A stretch of DNA of 64,000 nucleotides from RGIG6165 sp045538835 (GCA_045538835.1 JAZQEF010000022.1:1-64000); one strand, 5' to 3'. Shown: positions 49,689 through 58,255, counted from the first letter of the stretch. Program-made: numbers and translations. Notes: generated from the sequence alone by a model not told the origin.

Positions 49689-50213
49689 ATGAATTTACCC
49701 AACAAAATCTGTATTGCAAGAATCCTTATGTGTCCCGTATTTCTTTATCTGTTTATATCGGGATACTACTATGCAGCAGCGGCGCTCTATCTGATTGCCG
49801 CATTTACCGACTGGCTCGACGGTTACATTGCCCGTAAGAACAATATTGTAACCGACCTTGGCAAATTCCTTGACCCGATTGCCGACAAGATACTCGTTTT
49901 ATCGGGTATGCTCATTGCCATATACTTCGGCTGGGGCGGTGAAATCACCGTGTGGTCGGCATTTGTCATTCTTACAAGAGAATTTATCGTGACGGGTTTC
50001 CGTTGCCTTGCGGCAGGAAAAAACTGTGTCATTGCCGCAGATATGTGGGGCAAGGTAAAGACCGTCGTACAGGATATTGCGATATTCGTTATGCTTATCG
50101 AATATGCGGTATTTGAAACCTTTTACAGCGTGTATCTGCTTGCAGTGGCGGCAGTGCTTGCCATAATTTCCGCAGTAAACTATATCTATAAAAACAAAGA
50201 GGTACTCAAATGA
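49689..50213 (+). CDS. pgsA: CDP-diacylglycerol-glycerol-3-phosphate phosphatidyltransferase
   Basis: The 174-residue membrane protein makes phosphatidylglycerol phosphate. The CDP-alcohol motif DGYIARKNNIVTDLGKFLD is complete, with the two C-terminal Asp residues in GKFLDPIADKI. About five helices. GGGGAGG lies upstream of ATG 49689. Its stop overlaps the cysS start by 4 bases. Confidence 0.92.
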   Translation: MNLPNKICIARILMCPVFLYLFISGYYYAAAALYLIAAFTDWLDGYIARKNNIVTDLGKFLDPIADKILVLSGMLIAIYFGWGGEITVWSAFVILTREFIVTGFRCLAAGKNCVIAADMWGKVKTVVQDIAIFVMLIEYAVFETFYSVYLLAVAAVLAIISAVNYIYKNKEVLK

Positions 50214-51604
50214 GATTTTATAACGACCTTACAAGAAAAAAAGAAGAATTTGTACCCGTAAATCCCGGTGAAGTGCTTATGTACTCATGCGGTCCGACCG
50301 TGTATAACTTTTTTCACATAGGCAATGCGCGTCCGTTTGTTGTGTTTGATGCGCTGAGAAACTATCTTGAATACAAAGGCTACAAGGTGAACTTCGTACA
50401 GAATTTTACCGATGTTGACGATAAAATTATCAAGCGCTCACATGAGGAGGGTATCTCCTTTGAAGAAGTCAGCGAGAAATATATCGCAGAATATTTTACC
50501 GATGCGCAGGGACTCGGCGTAAAGAAAGCGACGACACACCCCAAAGCAACGGAAAATATCGACGCTATGATAGAACTTATAAAAACGCTTGAAGACAAGG
50601 GTTACGCCTATGCCGCAGGCGGCGACGTATATTACAGAACACGCCGTTTTAATGCCTACGGTAAACTTTCGCATATGCCCATTGACGAACTTGAAAGCGG
50701 TGCGCGAATAGAAGTCGGTGATGTCAAGGAAGACCCGCTTGATTTTGCGCTGTGGAAAGCCGCAAAAGAGGGTGAGCCCTATTGGGATTCCCCCTGGGGA
50801 CGCGGCCGTCCCGGCTGGCACATCGAGTGCTCGGCTATGAGCAACCGTTTCTTAGGAAAAACCATCGATATTCACGGCGGCGGAATGGACTTAACTTTCC
50901 CCCACCACGAAAATGAGATTGCGCAGAGCGAAGCGGCAAACGGCTGCGCCTTTGCAAACTACTGGCTTCACAATGCATACATCAACATAAATAATCAGAA
51001 GATGAGTAAGAGTCTGGGCAATTTCTTAACCGTCCGTGACATTGCTGAAAAATACGGCTACGGTGTTATCCGTTTCTTCTTGCTCTCGGCACATTACAGA
51101 AGTCCCATCAACTTCTCTGATGAGATAATCAACTCATCAAAGGCGGCGCTTGACAGGCTCAAAAACTGCCGCGACAATATCGAATTTTTGCTTTCACACG
51201 CAGACGGTGAACTGACCGATGACGAAAAGGCATCTCTTGAAAAATGCAAATCTTCTGAAGCAAAATACTTTGAAGCGTTAGATGACGACTTCAATACAGC
51301 CGATGCCATCGCCGCACTTTTTGACATAGCAAGGGAGATAAATACCGTATCAAACGGCGCATCAAAGGAATATCTTAGGCAGGCAGGCGAAATATATAAC
51401 CGTCTTGCAGGTATTCTCAACCTCTGGGCAGGCGATGCGAAAGAAGATTCTCTTGATGCTGAGATAGATTCTCTCATTCTTCAGCGTCAGGAGGCAAGAA
51501 AGGCAAAGGATTTTGCCACTGCCGACGCTATAAGAGATAAACTCAAAGCGATGAATATTGTGCTTGAGGATACACCTCAGGGTGTAAAATGGCACCGTGC
51601 ATGA
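50210..51604 (+). CDS. cysS: Cysteinyl-tRNA synthetase
   Basis: The 464-residue class I synthetase has the HIGH-type motif SCGPTVYNFFHIGNARPFVV, the zinc-site HIECSAMSNRFL, the HGGGMDLTFPHHENEIAQSE block and KMSKSLGN. It ends in a helical anticodon-binding domain. The length is normal. It overlaps pgsA by 4 bases and mrnC by 16, so it belongs to one operon. In Bacillus, cysS is also coupled to mrnC. Confidence 0.95.
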   Translation: MRFYNDLTRKKEEFVPVNPGEVLMYSCGPTVYNFFHIGNARPFVVFDALRNYLEYKGYKVNFVQNFTDVDDKIIKRSHEEGISFEEVSEKYIAEYFTDAQGLGVKKATTHPKATENIDAMIELIKTLEDKGYAYAAGGDVYYRTRRFNAYGKLSHMPIDELESGARIEVGDVKEDPLDFALWKAAKEGEPYWDSPWGRGRPGWHIECSAMSNRFLGKTIDIHGGGMDLTFPHHENEIAQSEAANGCAFANYWLHNAYININNQKMSKSLGNFLTVRDIAEKYGYGVIRFFLLSAHYRSPINFSDEIINSSKAALDRLKNCRDNIEFLLSHADGELTDDEKASLEKCKSSEAKYFEALDDDFNTADAIAALFDIAREINTVSNGASKEYLRQAGEIYNRLAGILNLWAGDAKEDSLDAEIDSLILQRQEARKAKDFATADAIRDKLKAMNIVLEDTPQGVKWHRA

Positions 51605-51975
51605 GAACTGCCGAAGAACTGCGCTCTATGCCGGCGCTCACACTCGCATATATAGGTGACGCCGTGTTTGAACTTATGATAAGGGAAAAACTGCTCAAAA
51701 TGCCAAAACACGACAACGGCACGCTTCATACAACTGCGCTTGGCTTTGTATCTGCAAGTGCACAGAGCAAGTGGGCTGACATAATTCTGCCGCATCTTAC
51801 AGAAGAAGAAAATTCTGTATATATGAGGGGCAGAAATGCCAAACTATCCGTATCAAAGAAAAATTTACCGATAATGCATCACAAGGCTACGGGCTTTGAG
51901 GCGCTTATCGGCTGGCTTTATCTGTCGGGTAGGAGAGAGAGACTTGAAGAACTTATCGAAAGAATTCCCCTATAA
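51589..51975 (+). CDS. mrnC: Mini-ribonuclease III
   Basis: The 128-residue protein is the RNase III-like domain without a dsRNA-binding domain. YIGDAVFELMIREKLLKMPK carries the catalytic Asp, and LPIMHHKATGFEALIGWLYL holds the second acidic site. It matures 23S rRNA ends in Firmicutes. ATG 51589 follows AGGGTG; ATG 51601 also overlaps the cysS stop. Its end overlaps the YitT-like gene by 32 bases. Confidence 0.9.
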   Translation: MAPCMRTAEELRSMPALTLAYIGDAVFELMIREKLLKMPKHDNGTLHTTALGFVSASAQSKWADIILPHLTEEENSVYMRGRNAKLSVSKKNLPIMHHKATGFEALIGWLYLSGRRERLEELIERIPL

Positions 51976-52801
51976 GACTGTACTTTTTGTAACAGCGGGC
52001 GCATTCATATATTCACTTGCCGTGAATGTGTTTTTAGCGCCCAATAATATTGCACCGGGCGGTGTGACAGGTCTTGCAACGGCGCTTAATTACCTCTTTT
52101 CATTTCTGCCGATAGGCACGCTGACATTTGTATTTAATATACCCCTTTTTATTATGGGATACCGTGCCATCGGCAAGAATTTTATAATTTCAACGGTGCT
52201 GACCACCTTTTTGGTGTCGGCTTTTCTCGACGTCACAGCGCTTATACCCGTTTATACTGAAGACAGGCTGCTCTCTGCCCTGTTCGGCGGTCTGCTTATG
52301 GGTGCGGGACTTGGCATAGTGATGCGGTGCGGGACAACCACAGGAGGTGCCGACATAGTAGTTAGGGTGCTCCGAAAGAAAAACCCCGCGCTCTCGGTGG
52401 CGTTTTTGGTATTTACAGTTGATTTATTCACTGTCGCATTTGCGGCGCTTGTCTATAGGGAGATGACGAGCGCTCTCTATGCGCTCATTGCCATTTTTGT
52501 AAGTTCAACGGTTGCCGACAAGATAGTGTCGGGTGCTGATGACGGTAAACTTGTCCACATAATGACCGCCCATACCGAAAAAATGGCAGATGCGATAGCA
52601 ACCGGGCTTTCAAGGGGTGTTACCCTGCTACACGCAAAAGGATACTATACAGGGCAGGAAAAAGATGTTATAATGGTTGTTATCAGGCGCTATCAACTCG
52701 CCTCACTGCGCAGGATAGTCAAGGAGACGGATGCTGATGCATTTATAATCTTTTCCGATGCAACAGAAGTTTTTGGAAACGGATTTCAACTTCAGGAATA
52801 A
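51944..52801 (+). CDS. YitT-family membrane protein
   Basis: The 285-residue protein has an N-terminal block of about five membrane helices (VFLAPNNIAPGGVTGLATAL, PLFIMGYRAIGKNFIIS, GGLLMGAGLGIVMRCGTTTG with GGADI) and a C-terminal DUF2179 domain (KGYYTGQEKDVIMVVIRR). The start is TTG 51944 with AGGAG 8 bases upstream, inside mrnC. YitT proteins are widespread in Firmicutes and of unknown transport role. Confidence 0.88.
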   Translation: MKNLSKEFPYKTVLFVTAGAFIYSLAVNVFLAPNNIAPGGVTGLATALNYLFSFLPIGTLTFVFNIPLFIMGYRAIGKNFIISTVLTTFLVSAFLDVTALIPVYTEDRLLSALFGGLLMGAGLGIVMRCGTTTGGADIVVRVLRKKNPALSVAFLVFTVDLFTVAFAALVYREMTSALYALIAIFVSSTVADKIVSGADDGKLVHIMTAHTEKMADAIATGLSRGVTLLHAKGYYTGQEKDVIMVVIRRYQLASLRRIVKETDADAFIIFSDATEVFGNGFQLQE

Positions 52802-52827
52802 TTTTTTAATATACAAGGGAGACAATT

Positions 52828-53550
52828 ATGAGCGGACATTCAAAATGGAATAACATTAAAAACAAAAAGGCAAAATCCGATGCCGCAAAAGCAAAGGTGT
52901 TTACTAAAATCGGCAAGGAGATGAGTATGGCGGTCAAGGCAGGCGGCCCCAACCCCGAATCAAACTCCAAACTGCGTGACCTTATCGTCAAGGCAAAATC
53001 GCTCAACGTGCCCAACGACAATATTGACCGTATTATCAAAAAGGCAAGTTCTGCTGACGATAACGAAAACTACGAGGCTATAAACTATGAGGGATACGGT
53101 CCCTGCGGCGTTGCCTTTATGGTTGAAACGCTTACCGATAACAGAAACAGAACGGCGGCAAATATGCGCCACTATTTTGACAAAAACGGCGGCAATCTCG
53201 GACAGACGGGCAGCGTCGGCTGGATGTTCTCACAGCAGGGTACTATCATTATTGAAAGCGACGGTCTTGATGCCGACACCGTTATGATGGACGCGCTTGA
53301 TGCAGGCGCATCTGACTTTGCTGAAGAAGAAGGCGCATTTACGATAACGACCGAGCCTTCGGCACTTTCCGCAGTAGCAGAGGCGCTTATGGCAAAGAAT
53401 TACACGCTTGTTTCTGCAGAAAACGAAATGGTCCCCTCTACATATTCAAAGATCGAGGGTGACGAAAACTTAAAGTTTATGAACAGACTTATCGATATGC
53501 TTGATGAGGATGACGATGTTCAGAACGTCTGGCACAACTGGGAAGAGTAA
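52828..53550 (+). CDS. YebC/PmpR-family protein
   Basis: The 240-residue protein starts MSGHSKWNNIKNKKAKSDAA and has the VKAGGPNPESNSKLRDLIVK, PNDNIDRIIKKA, YEGYGPCGVAFMVETLTDNR and GSVGWMFSQQGTIII blocks of the family. Members act as transcription regulators or in translation at polyproline sites. AGGGAG lies before the ATG. The acetyltransferase start overlaps the intergenic A of its stop region. Confidence 0.92.
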   Translation: MSGHSKWNNIKNKKAKSDAAKAKVFTKIGKEMSMAVKAGGPNPESNSKLRDLIVKAKSLNVPNDNIDRIIKKASSADDNENYEAINYEGYGPCGVAFMVETLTDNRNRTAANMRHYFDKNGGNLGQTGSVGWMFSQQGTIIIESDGLDADTVMMDALDAGASDFAEEEGAFTITTEPSALSAVAEALMAKNYTLVSAENEMVPSTYSKIEGDENLKFMNRLIDMLDEDDDVQNVWHNWEE

Positions 53551-53551
53551 A

Positions 53552-53989
53552 ATGGGAATTGAATTAAAAGAAATTACATACGGCTCCGCCGAGTACGAGA
53601 TGACGCGTGAGCTTCGTAACAGAATTATGCGAGTGCCGATAGGGCTGAGCATATACGACCAGGATTACACGTTTGAAGTGAATTCACGTATAATCGGGGC
53701 GTTTGACGGGGATAAGATGCTCGGCTGCAGTATAGTCGGCAAACTTGACGGTGAATACTGTCTTGATTTTCTGTGCGTTGACGATACGGTGCAGAAATCG
53801 GGCATCGGCTCAATGCTTATCAAGGACGTTGAGAAGTGGGTCGCATCAAAGGGTGCTCCCGTTCTCATTCTCGAAGCGAGAACGAGTGCGCAGAAATTCT
53901 ACGAAAAGCACGGGTATGAGGCGTACGGCAAGATTTATTTAATGAAAAACTCCCCCACCGACCACATCCGAATGAGAAAATACTTTTAA
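53552..53989 (+). CDS. GNAT-family acetyltransferase
   Basis: The 145-residue protein has the acetyl-CoA motif in CVDDTVQKSGIGSMLIKDVE and the C-terminal EARTSAQKFYEKHGYEAYGK. The first half has a substrate-binding strand-rich part. GGAAGAG precedes ATG 53552, just after the YebC-type stop. Substrate unknown; it resembles ElaA/YitI-like enzymes. It ends the operon and is followed by a terminator. Confidence 0.85.
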   Translation: MGIELKEITYGSAEYEMTRELRNRIMRVPIGLSIYDQDYTFEVNSRIIGAFDGDKMLGCSIVGKLDGEYCLDFLCVDDTVQKSGIGSMLIKDVEKWVASKGAPVLILEARTSAQKFYEKHGYEAYGKIYLMKNSPTDHIRMRKYF

Positions 53990-54024
53990 AAACAGGAGCA
54001 GAAGCAATTCTGCTCTGTTTTTTT
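53988..54024 (+). terminator. Operon-end terminator
   Basis: AAAACAGGAGCAGAA and TTCTGCTCTGTTTT form the stem around GCAA with one mismatch, followed by a T-run. Confidence 0.8.
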
Positions 54025-54034
54025 GTCAACGTGT

Positions 54035-54160
54035 ACCCTTCGTCCACAAAGGCTTCTCCTTGAGGAGAGGCTCCACTTGTCAAAGCGGTGGTGAGGTGTT
54101 TTAACGGGCAATTCACGAATTGCCCCTACAATGCCTTCCCCTTAAAGTGGCGAAACCGTG
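54035..54160. repeat. Gut-clostridial-type intergenic repeat
   Basis: The segment CCTTGAGGAGAGGCTCCACT at 54057-54076, AAAGCGGTGGTGAGGTGTTT after it, and GGGCAATTCACGAATTGCCC (54105-54124, a perfect palindrome with GAATTC-like centre) look like the mobile repeat elements that are scattered between genes in this bacterial group. No coding sequence is seen. Confidence 0.5.
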
Positions 54161-54219
54161 TTGTTTTCGGAATTCCTTAAATCGTAGTTACATTATATTC
54201 GGATTTTCAGAATTTGTCA

Positions 54220-54450
54220 AGTATTTTTTGTGATTTCCTAAAATGTTTTTTGCACGCACGTGCAGAGAACATTTACTTTACTTTTATTTACTTTACTTTT
54301 CTTTTATTTTCTTTTCTTTGTTGCATTTTCGTAACAAAAATCGCCTTTTTCGTAACAAAAATTACACTTGTGCTGTCATTTCGGGAACCGAAATACTTTA
54401 CTTTTCTTTACTTTACTTTACTTTTATTTTATTTACTTTACTTTGTGGGA
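54220..54450. repeat. Low-complexity CTTTA/CTTTT tract
   Basis: Two runs of ACTTT-type units (54267-54322 and 54392-54444) flank a 13-base direct repeat TTCGTAACAAAAA (54327 and 54347). One strand is almost all pyrimidine. The open frames here are products of the repeats, not genes. Confidence 0.6.
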
Positions 54451-54536
54451 TAAATCCGAGATTTATTTTTTGTCAAAAACCTGCAAACGCTGTCATATCA
54501 AGGCTTACACGGCTTTTTTAGAAAAAAATATCTCTT

Positions 54537-54809
54537 TTATTTTCCCTTGTTTTTCTCATTAATACGCTTTAGTTCCTTTTTGTATTTGTAATACACAAAC
54601 GGAAAAACCAGACAACGCCATACAACATACAACGGAAACGTAATAAATCTTAAAATACGCTTGTAATAATACTTGCGCTCTATTATAATTACGTGCTTGT
54701 ATTCTCCGCAACCCTCGCACAAATCAAGATGCTTTGTAAGAAAGTATTTCTCCTCTTTTTCATCTGTTCCATTTAATCTGTTCCAACAATCTACACAAAA
54801 TTCTGCCAT
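54537..54809 (-). CDS. Zinc-ribbon protein with basic membrane-proximal tail
   Basis: The 90-residue protein starts MAEFCVDCWNRLNGTDEKEE, with a CxxC pair, then LCEGCGEYKHVIIIE with a second pair, giving a four-Cys ribbon. A hydrophobic part (FITFPLYVVWRCLVFPFVYY) could be a membrane anchor, and the C-terminus is very basic. It diverges from an XRE gene with a shared operator region. No family is recognised. Confidence 0.65.
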   Translation of the reverse strand: MAEFCVDCWNRLNGTDEKEEKYFLTKHLDLCEGCGEYKHVIIIERKYYYKRILRFITFPLYVVWRCLVFPFVYYKYKKELKRINEKNKGK

Positions 54810-54833
54810 ATTTTTTCACCTCAATTATATTTC

Positions 54834-54900
54834 ACCAACAATCGTTGGTATATTGTTTATTTTAATTCCCTATACTAATTGTGTCAAGAACAATTGTAGG
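54834..54900. promoter_or_regulatory. Divergent promoter/operator region
   Basis: A minus-strand promoter has TTGACA (54887-54882) and TAAAAT (54864-54859) 17 bases apart. The palindrome ACCAAC (54834-54839) with GTTGGT (54844-54849) lies at its start site. AACAATTGTAGG (54889-54900) repeats AACAATCGTTGG (54837-54848) imperfectly and lies between the two genes. These are probable binding sites for the XRE protein. Confidence 0.6.
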
Positions 54901-54908
54901 TGAAAAAT

Positions 54909-55121
54909 ATGAGAAATATTTTATCAAAGCGCTTAAAACAATGCCGAATTGAAAAAGGCTTAACACAAAATCAGGTTGCAATATACTGTGATATCACGGA
55001 AAAAACATATCAGAACTACGAGTTGATGACGAGAGAACCTAAAATAGAGATTCTTATTAAAATTGCAGACGTTTTCAACGTTTCCCTCGACTATCTTGTA
55101 GGAAGAACAGACAAAAAATAA
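54909..55121 (+). CDS. XRE-family regulator
   Basis: The 70-residue protein is a single HTH_3 domain: LSKRLKQCRIEKGLTQNQVA, then CDITEKTYQNYELMTREPKI and FNVSLDYLVGRTDKK. ATG 54909 follows AGGTGAAAAAT. It is divergent from the zinc-ribbon gene and probably controls both genes. The same FNVS-DYLVGR end is found in the prophage XRE protein at 8618, though the sequences otherwise differ. Confidence 0.85.
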   Translation: MRNILSKRLKQCRIEKGLTQNQVAIYCDITEKTYQNYELMTREPKIEILIKIADVFNVSLDYLVGRTDKK

Positions 55122-55156
55122 ATCGCCGTACAGAAATCTGTAAGGCGATTTTTATT
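55120..55156 (+). terminator. Terminator after the XRE gene
   Basis: AATCGCCGTACAGA and TCTGTAAGGCGATT form the stem, followed by TTTTATTT. Confidence 0.8.
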
Positions 55157-55262
55157 TGGTAACGCCGTCCCCTACAACGTTGAAGTAATAGATAATAGTG
55201 AAGAGTGAATAAGTTCGGTTGAAATTCCACGGGAATTTCTTCCGTAATTCCGAATTGTAAAT

Positions 55263-55291
55263 AAAAAATCCCCGAGTTCATCACTCGGGGA
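55263..55291 (-). terminator. Terminator of pnp
   Basis: On the minus strand TCCCCGAGT and ACTCGGGGA pair across a short loop and a T-run follows. It is 7 bases after the pnp stop. Confidence 0.85.
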
Positions 55292-55297
55292 CATTTT

Positions 55298-57409
55298 TTA
55301 TTTACTTAAATCTGCAAGGGCTGCCTTTCTTGAAAGGCTTGTCTTGTTCTTTTCCTTGTCAAATCTGATGACTTTTACAAGGATAGTGTCGCCGACTGAT
55401 ACAACGTCTTCAACATTTTCCGTTCTTGTCGGAGCAAGTTCGGAAATGTGTACCAGACCGTCCTTACCGGGCGCGTATTCAACGATAGCACCTGTACCTG
55501 AGATTATCTTCGTAACCGTACCTGTAAATGTGTCGCCTACCACGGGGTCGCGTGCGATCATCTCTATCATTCTGATAGCCTGCTCGCCCTTTTCACCGTC
55601 AACAGCGCCGACAAATACGTTACCCTCTTCGTCAACATCGATTTTAACGTCATAGTCAGCGCAGAGTTTCTGGATAACGCAGCCGCCCTTACCGATAACG
55701 TCTCTTATCTTGTCGGGATCAATAGCAGTCTTGAGCATCTTGGGGGCATACTTTGAAAGTTCTTTTCTCGGTTCGGGAATAGCCTTGAGCATAACCTCGT
55801 CGAGAATGTAAAGACGCGCTTCATGAGTCTTTTCAAACGCCTCTCTGATTATCTCGGGTGTGAGACCGTCAATCTTAAGGTCCATCTGGATAGCGGTGAT
55901 ACCCTTGTGTGTACCTGCCACCTTGAAGTCCATATCACCGAAGAAGTCTTCAATACCCTGAATATCTGTAAATGTGAGATGATAGTCGTCACCGTCTGTA
56001 ATAAGACCGCAGGAGATGCCTGCAACGGGCGCCTTAATCGGAACGCCTGCATCCATAAGTGCAAGTGTTGAACCGCAGACAGAGCCCTGTGAAGTAGAGC
56101 CGTTTGAAGAAAGAACTTCGGAAACAAGACGGATTGAATAGGGGAACTCTTCCTCAGAAGGAATTACGGGGAGAAGTGCACGTTCAGCAAGAGCGCCGTG
56201 ACCTATCTCTCTGCGGCCGGGACTTCTTGCAGGCTTAGCCTCGCCTGTTGAGTAGCCGGGCATATTGTAGTGATGCATATATCTCTTGAATTCTTCATCG
56301 TCGATACCGTCGAGCATCTGCTGCTCCTTGATAGCGCCGAGAGTTGCTATCGTGAGCACCTGTGTAAGACCTCTCGAGAAGAGACCTGAACCGTGAACTC
56401 TGGGAAGCAGACCGACTTCTGCATGAAGGTCACGCATATCACGAAGACCTCTGCCGTCAACACGCTTGCCCGTCTTGAGCCACTCTCTTACAACCATTTT
56501 TTGGATTTTATAAAGTACTTCGCCAAAAAGATGCTTCTGTTCGGGATATTTCTCAGCAAATTCTGCTTCGACTTTTTCTGTGATTTCTGCAATCGCATTA
56601 TCTCTTGCAGACTTGTCGCCGTTATCAAGCGCTTTTCTTACATCTTCGATGCAGTAAGCGGAAATTTCTTCATAAAGGTCATGCGGAAGGTCAGCACTGG
56701 GATAGTCAAACTTGGGCTTACCTATCTCAGCAACAATGCTGTTAATAAATTCAACGACCTTCTGATTTTCTTCATGAGCCTTCATGATAGCGGCAAACAT
56801 AGTGTCATCGTCAACTTCGTTTGCGCCTGCTTCAATCATAACTACCTTCTTGGCAGATGAAGCGACTGTTACAGCCATTTCGCTCTTTTTCTTCTGTTCT
56901 GCTGTGGGGTTGAGCACTATCTGACCGTCAACAAGACCTGCAACAACACTAGATACAGGACCGTTCCACGGAATGTCGGAAATTGAAAGTGCGATAGATG
57001 CACCCACAAGTCCCACAACTTCGGGGGAACAGTCGGGGTCGACCGACATAACCGTGAGGCAGAGTGCAACATCATTTCTCAGATCCTTAGGGAAGAGAGG
57101 ACGAACGGGACGGTCAATTACTCTTGAAGCAAGGATTGCCTTTTCGCTCGGTCTGCCCTCACGCTTTGTAAAGCCGCCGGGAATCTTACCGACTGCATAG
57201 AGTTTTTCTTCAAAATCTACCGAGAGAGGTAAGAAATCGATGCCCTCACGGGGCTTCTTTGAAGCGGTTGCAGTGCACATAAGCACTGTTTCACCGTAGC
57301 GCACGAGACATGCGCCGTTTGCCTGGAATGCAAATTTGCCTGTTTCTACAACAAGCGGTCTTCCGCAGAATTCTGTCGAAAAGACCTTAACGTTAGGATA
57401 TTCGTACAT
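55298..57409 (-). CDS. pnp: Polyribonucleotide nucleotidyltransferase
   Basis: The 703-residue PNPase degrades RNA from the 3' end using phosphate. It shows two RNase PH domains (LPLSVDFEEKLYAVGKIPGG; GHGALAERALLPVIPSEEEF in the catalytic half), the KH domain (IRDVIGKGGCVIQKLCADYD) and the S1 domain (GTVTKIISGTGAIVEYAPGK). The length is normal. It lies downstream of rpsO with a terminator in between, as in most bacteria. Confidence 0.96.
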   Translation of the reverse strand: MYEYPNVKVFSTEFCGRPLVVETGKFAFQANGACLVRYGETVLMCTATASKKPREGIDFLPLSVDFEEKLYAVGKIPGGFTKREGRPSEKAILASRVIDRPVRPLFPKDLRNDVALCLTVMSVDPDCSPEVVGLVGASIALSISDIPWNGPVSSVVAGLVDGQIVLNPTAEQKKKSEMAVTVASSAKKVVMIEAGANEVDDDTMFAAIMKAHEENQKVVEFINSIVAEIGKPKFDYPSADLPHDLYEEISAYCIEDVRKALDNGDKSARDNAIAEITEKVEAEFAEKYPEQKHLFGEVLYKIQKMVVREWLKTGKRVDGRGLRDMRDLHAEVGLLPRVHGSGLFSRGLTQVLTIATLGAIKEQQMLDGIDDEEFKRYMHHYNMPGYSTGEAKPARSPGRREIGHGALAERALLPVIPSEEEFPYSIRLVSEVLSSNGSTSQGSVCGSTLALMDAGVPIKAPVAGISCGLITDGDDYHLTFTDIQGIEDFFGDMDFKVAGTHKGITAIQMDLKIDGLTPEIIREAFEKTHEARLYILDEVMLKAIPEPRKELSKYAPKMLKTAIDPDKIRDVIGKGGCVIQKLCADYDVKIDVDEEGNVFVGAVDGEKGEQAIRMIEMIARDPVVGDTFTGTVTKIISGTGAIVEYAPGKDGLVHISELAPTRTENVEDVVSVGDTILVKVIRFDKEKNKTSLSRKAALADLSK

Positions 57410-57525
57410 TTTTCTTTCTCCTTTTCTTTTTTGTTGTAAGTGAAGGCTTTAGCACTTAAATAAAAGTCCGACCTCTCGGGCGCTTATTTAACTGCTAAAT
57501 ACCCCTGCTTACAAATGTTCAAAAA

Positions 57526-57549
57526 GGGGGAAAATATGCTTTTCCCCCT
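57526..57549 (-). terminator. Hairpin between rpsO and pnp
   Basis: GGGGGAAAA and TTTTCCCCC pair around TATGC. On the minus strand a run of T follows, so it should end part of the rpsO message before pnp. Confidence 0.8.
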
Positions 57550-57558
57550 CGTTTTGAA

Positions 57559-57822
57559 TTACTTTCTGATTCCGAGCTTTGCAATAACTGCTCTGTATCT
57601 CTCGATGTCTACCTTCTGAAGATAGCTGAGAAGTCTGCGGCGCTTACCTACCATCATGTAAAGACCACGTCTTGAATGAGCATCGTTGTGATTGTTTCTG
57701 AGATGCTCTGTAAGATGATTGATACGCTCAGTAAGAATAGCGATCTGAACTTCGGGCGAACCTGTATCAGTTTCATGAGTGCGGTTAGCCTCGATAATTC
57801 CAGCCTTCTTTGCCTTATCCAT
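57559..57822 (-). CDS. rpsO: Ribosomal protein S15
   Basis: The 87-residue protein has the normal S15 sequence pattern: ANRTHETDTGSPEVQIAILT, LTEHLRNNHNDAHSRRGLYM and VGKRRRLLSYLQKVDIERYR. It binds 16S rRNA and is part of the small subunit platform. Translation is preceded by GGAGGTAAAAG. The upstream leader (57823-57920) with CCCGGGC and GGAGGCCCC can fold and may mediate autoregulation. Confidence 0.96.
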   Translation of the reverse strand: MDKAKKAGIIEANRTHETDTGSPEVQIAILTERINHLTEHLRNNHNDAHSRRGLYMMVGKRRRLLSYLQKVDIERYRAVIAKLGIRK

Positions 57823-57988
57823 TTCTTTTACCTCCTACATATATTAGCGTCAGCCCGGGCAATGGTGGGAGGCCCCTAAATGCCAGAACCCAGAACAGCG
57901 CAAAATAGATTATAACAAAAGTTTTCTCAAATGTAAAGCATTTTATTTATAAATTATACATTATATTGTGACGTAAACCCTGTTTAAT

Positions 57989-58011
57989 TGATTTTTGATG
58001 CAATCAAAAAT
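57989..58011. repeat. Perfect short inverted repeat
   Basis: GATTTTTGAT and ATCAAAAATC pair over 10 bases around GCA. It lacks a T-run on the strand of the PspC gene, so its role is unclear. Confidence 0.5.
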
Positions 58012-58023
58012 CTTTCCATAATT

Positions 58024-58065
58024 CCGCATTCCGAATTCCGCATTCCGAATTCCGCATTCCGAATT
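58024..58065. repeat. Three tandem 14-base repeats
   Basis: CCGCATTCCGAATT is repeated exactly three times (58024-58037, 58038-58051, 58052-58065). The last copy reaches the stop codon of the PspC gene. Related degenerate copies lie at 16216-16247 and near 55242. Confidence 0.75.
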
Positions 58066-58255
58066 ACTCTTCAATTCCTTCGGGCATAACGAGCGCCGCA
58101 ATAATATATACCAGCAGACCGCTGCCGCAGAATACTGCAAGAAGCACCGCAATAAGTCTTACTATCGTAGAATCAAGGCCAAGATACTGCGCAATACCGC
58201 CGCATACACCGCAAAGTTTTTTATCTGTTTTAGACTTGCGTAATTTCTTTTCCAT
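58064..58255 (-). CDS. PspC-domain membrane protein
   Basis: The 63-residue protein starts MEKKLRKSKTDKKLCGVCGG and continues IAQYLGLDSTIVRLIAVLLA, ending with a membrane helix and MPEGIEE. This is the compact PspC domain seen alone in clostridia, related to the phage-shock regulator. GGAG lies before ATG. The stop codon is at the edge of the tandem repeat. Confidence 0.88.
   Translation of the reverse strand: MEKKLRKSKTDKKLCGVCGGIAQYLGLDSTIVRLIAVLLAVFCGSGLLVYIIAALVMPEGIEE

Noticed and set aside
54214..54562. Several overlapping plus-strand open frames in the CTTTA tract
   Set aside because: They consist of Leu-Tyr-Phe runs forced by the repeat, lack ribosome sites and overlap each other.
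58024..58065. CRISPR or minisatellite array
   Set aside because: Units are contiguous without spacers and short, so a simple tandem repeat is the better call.
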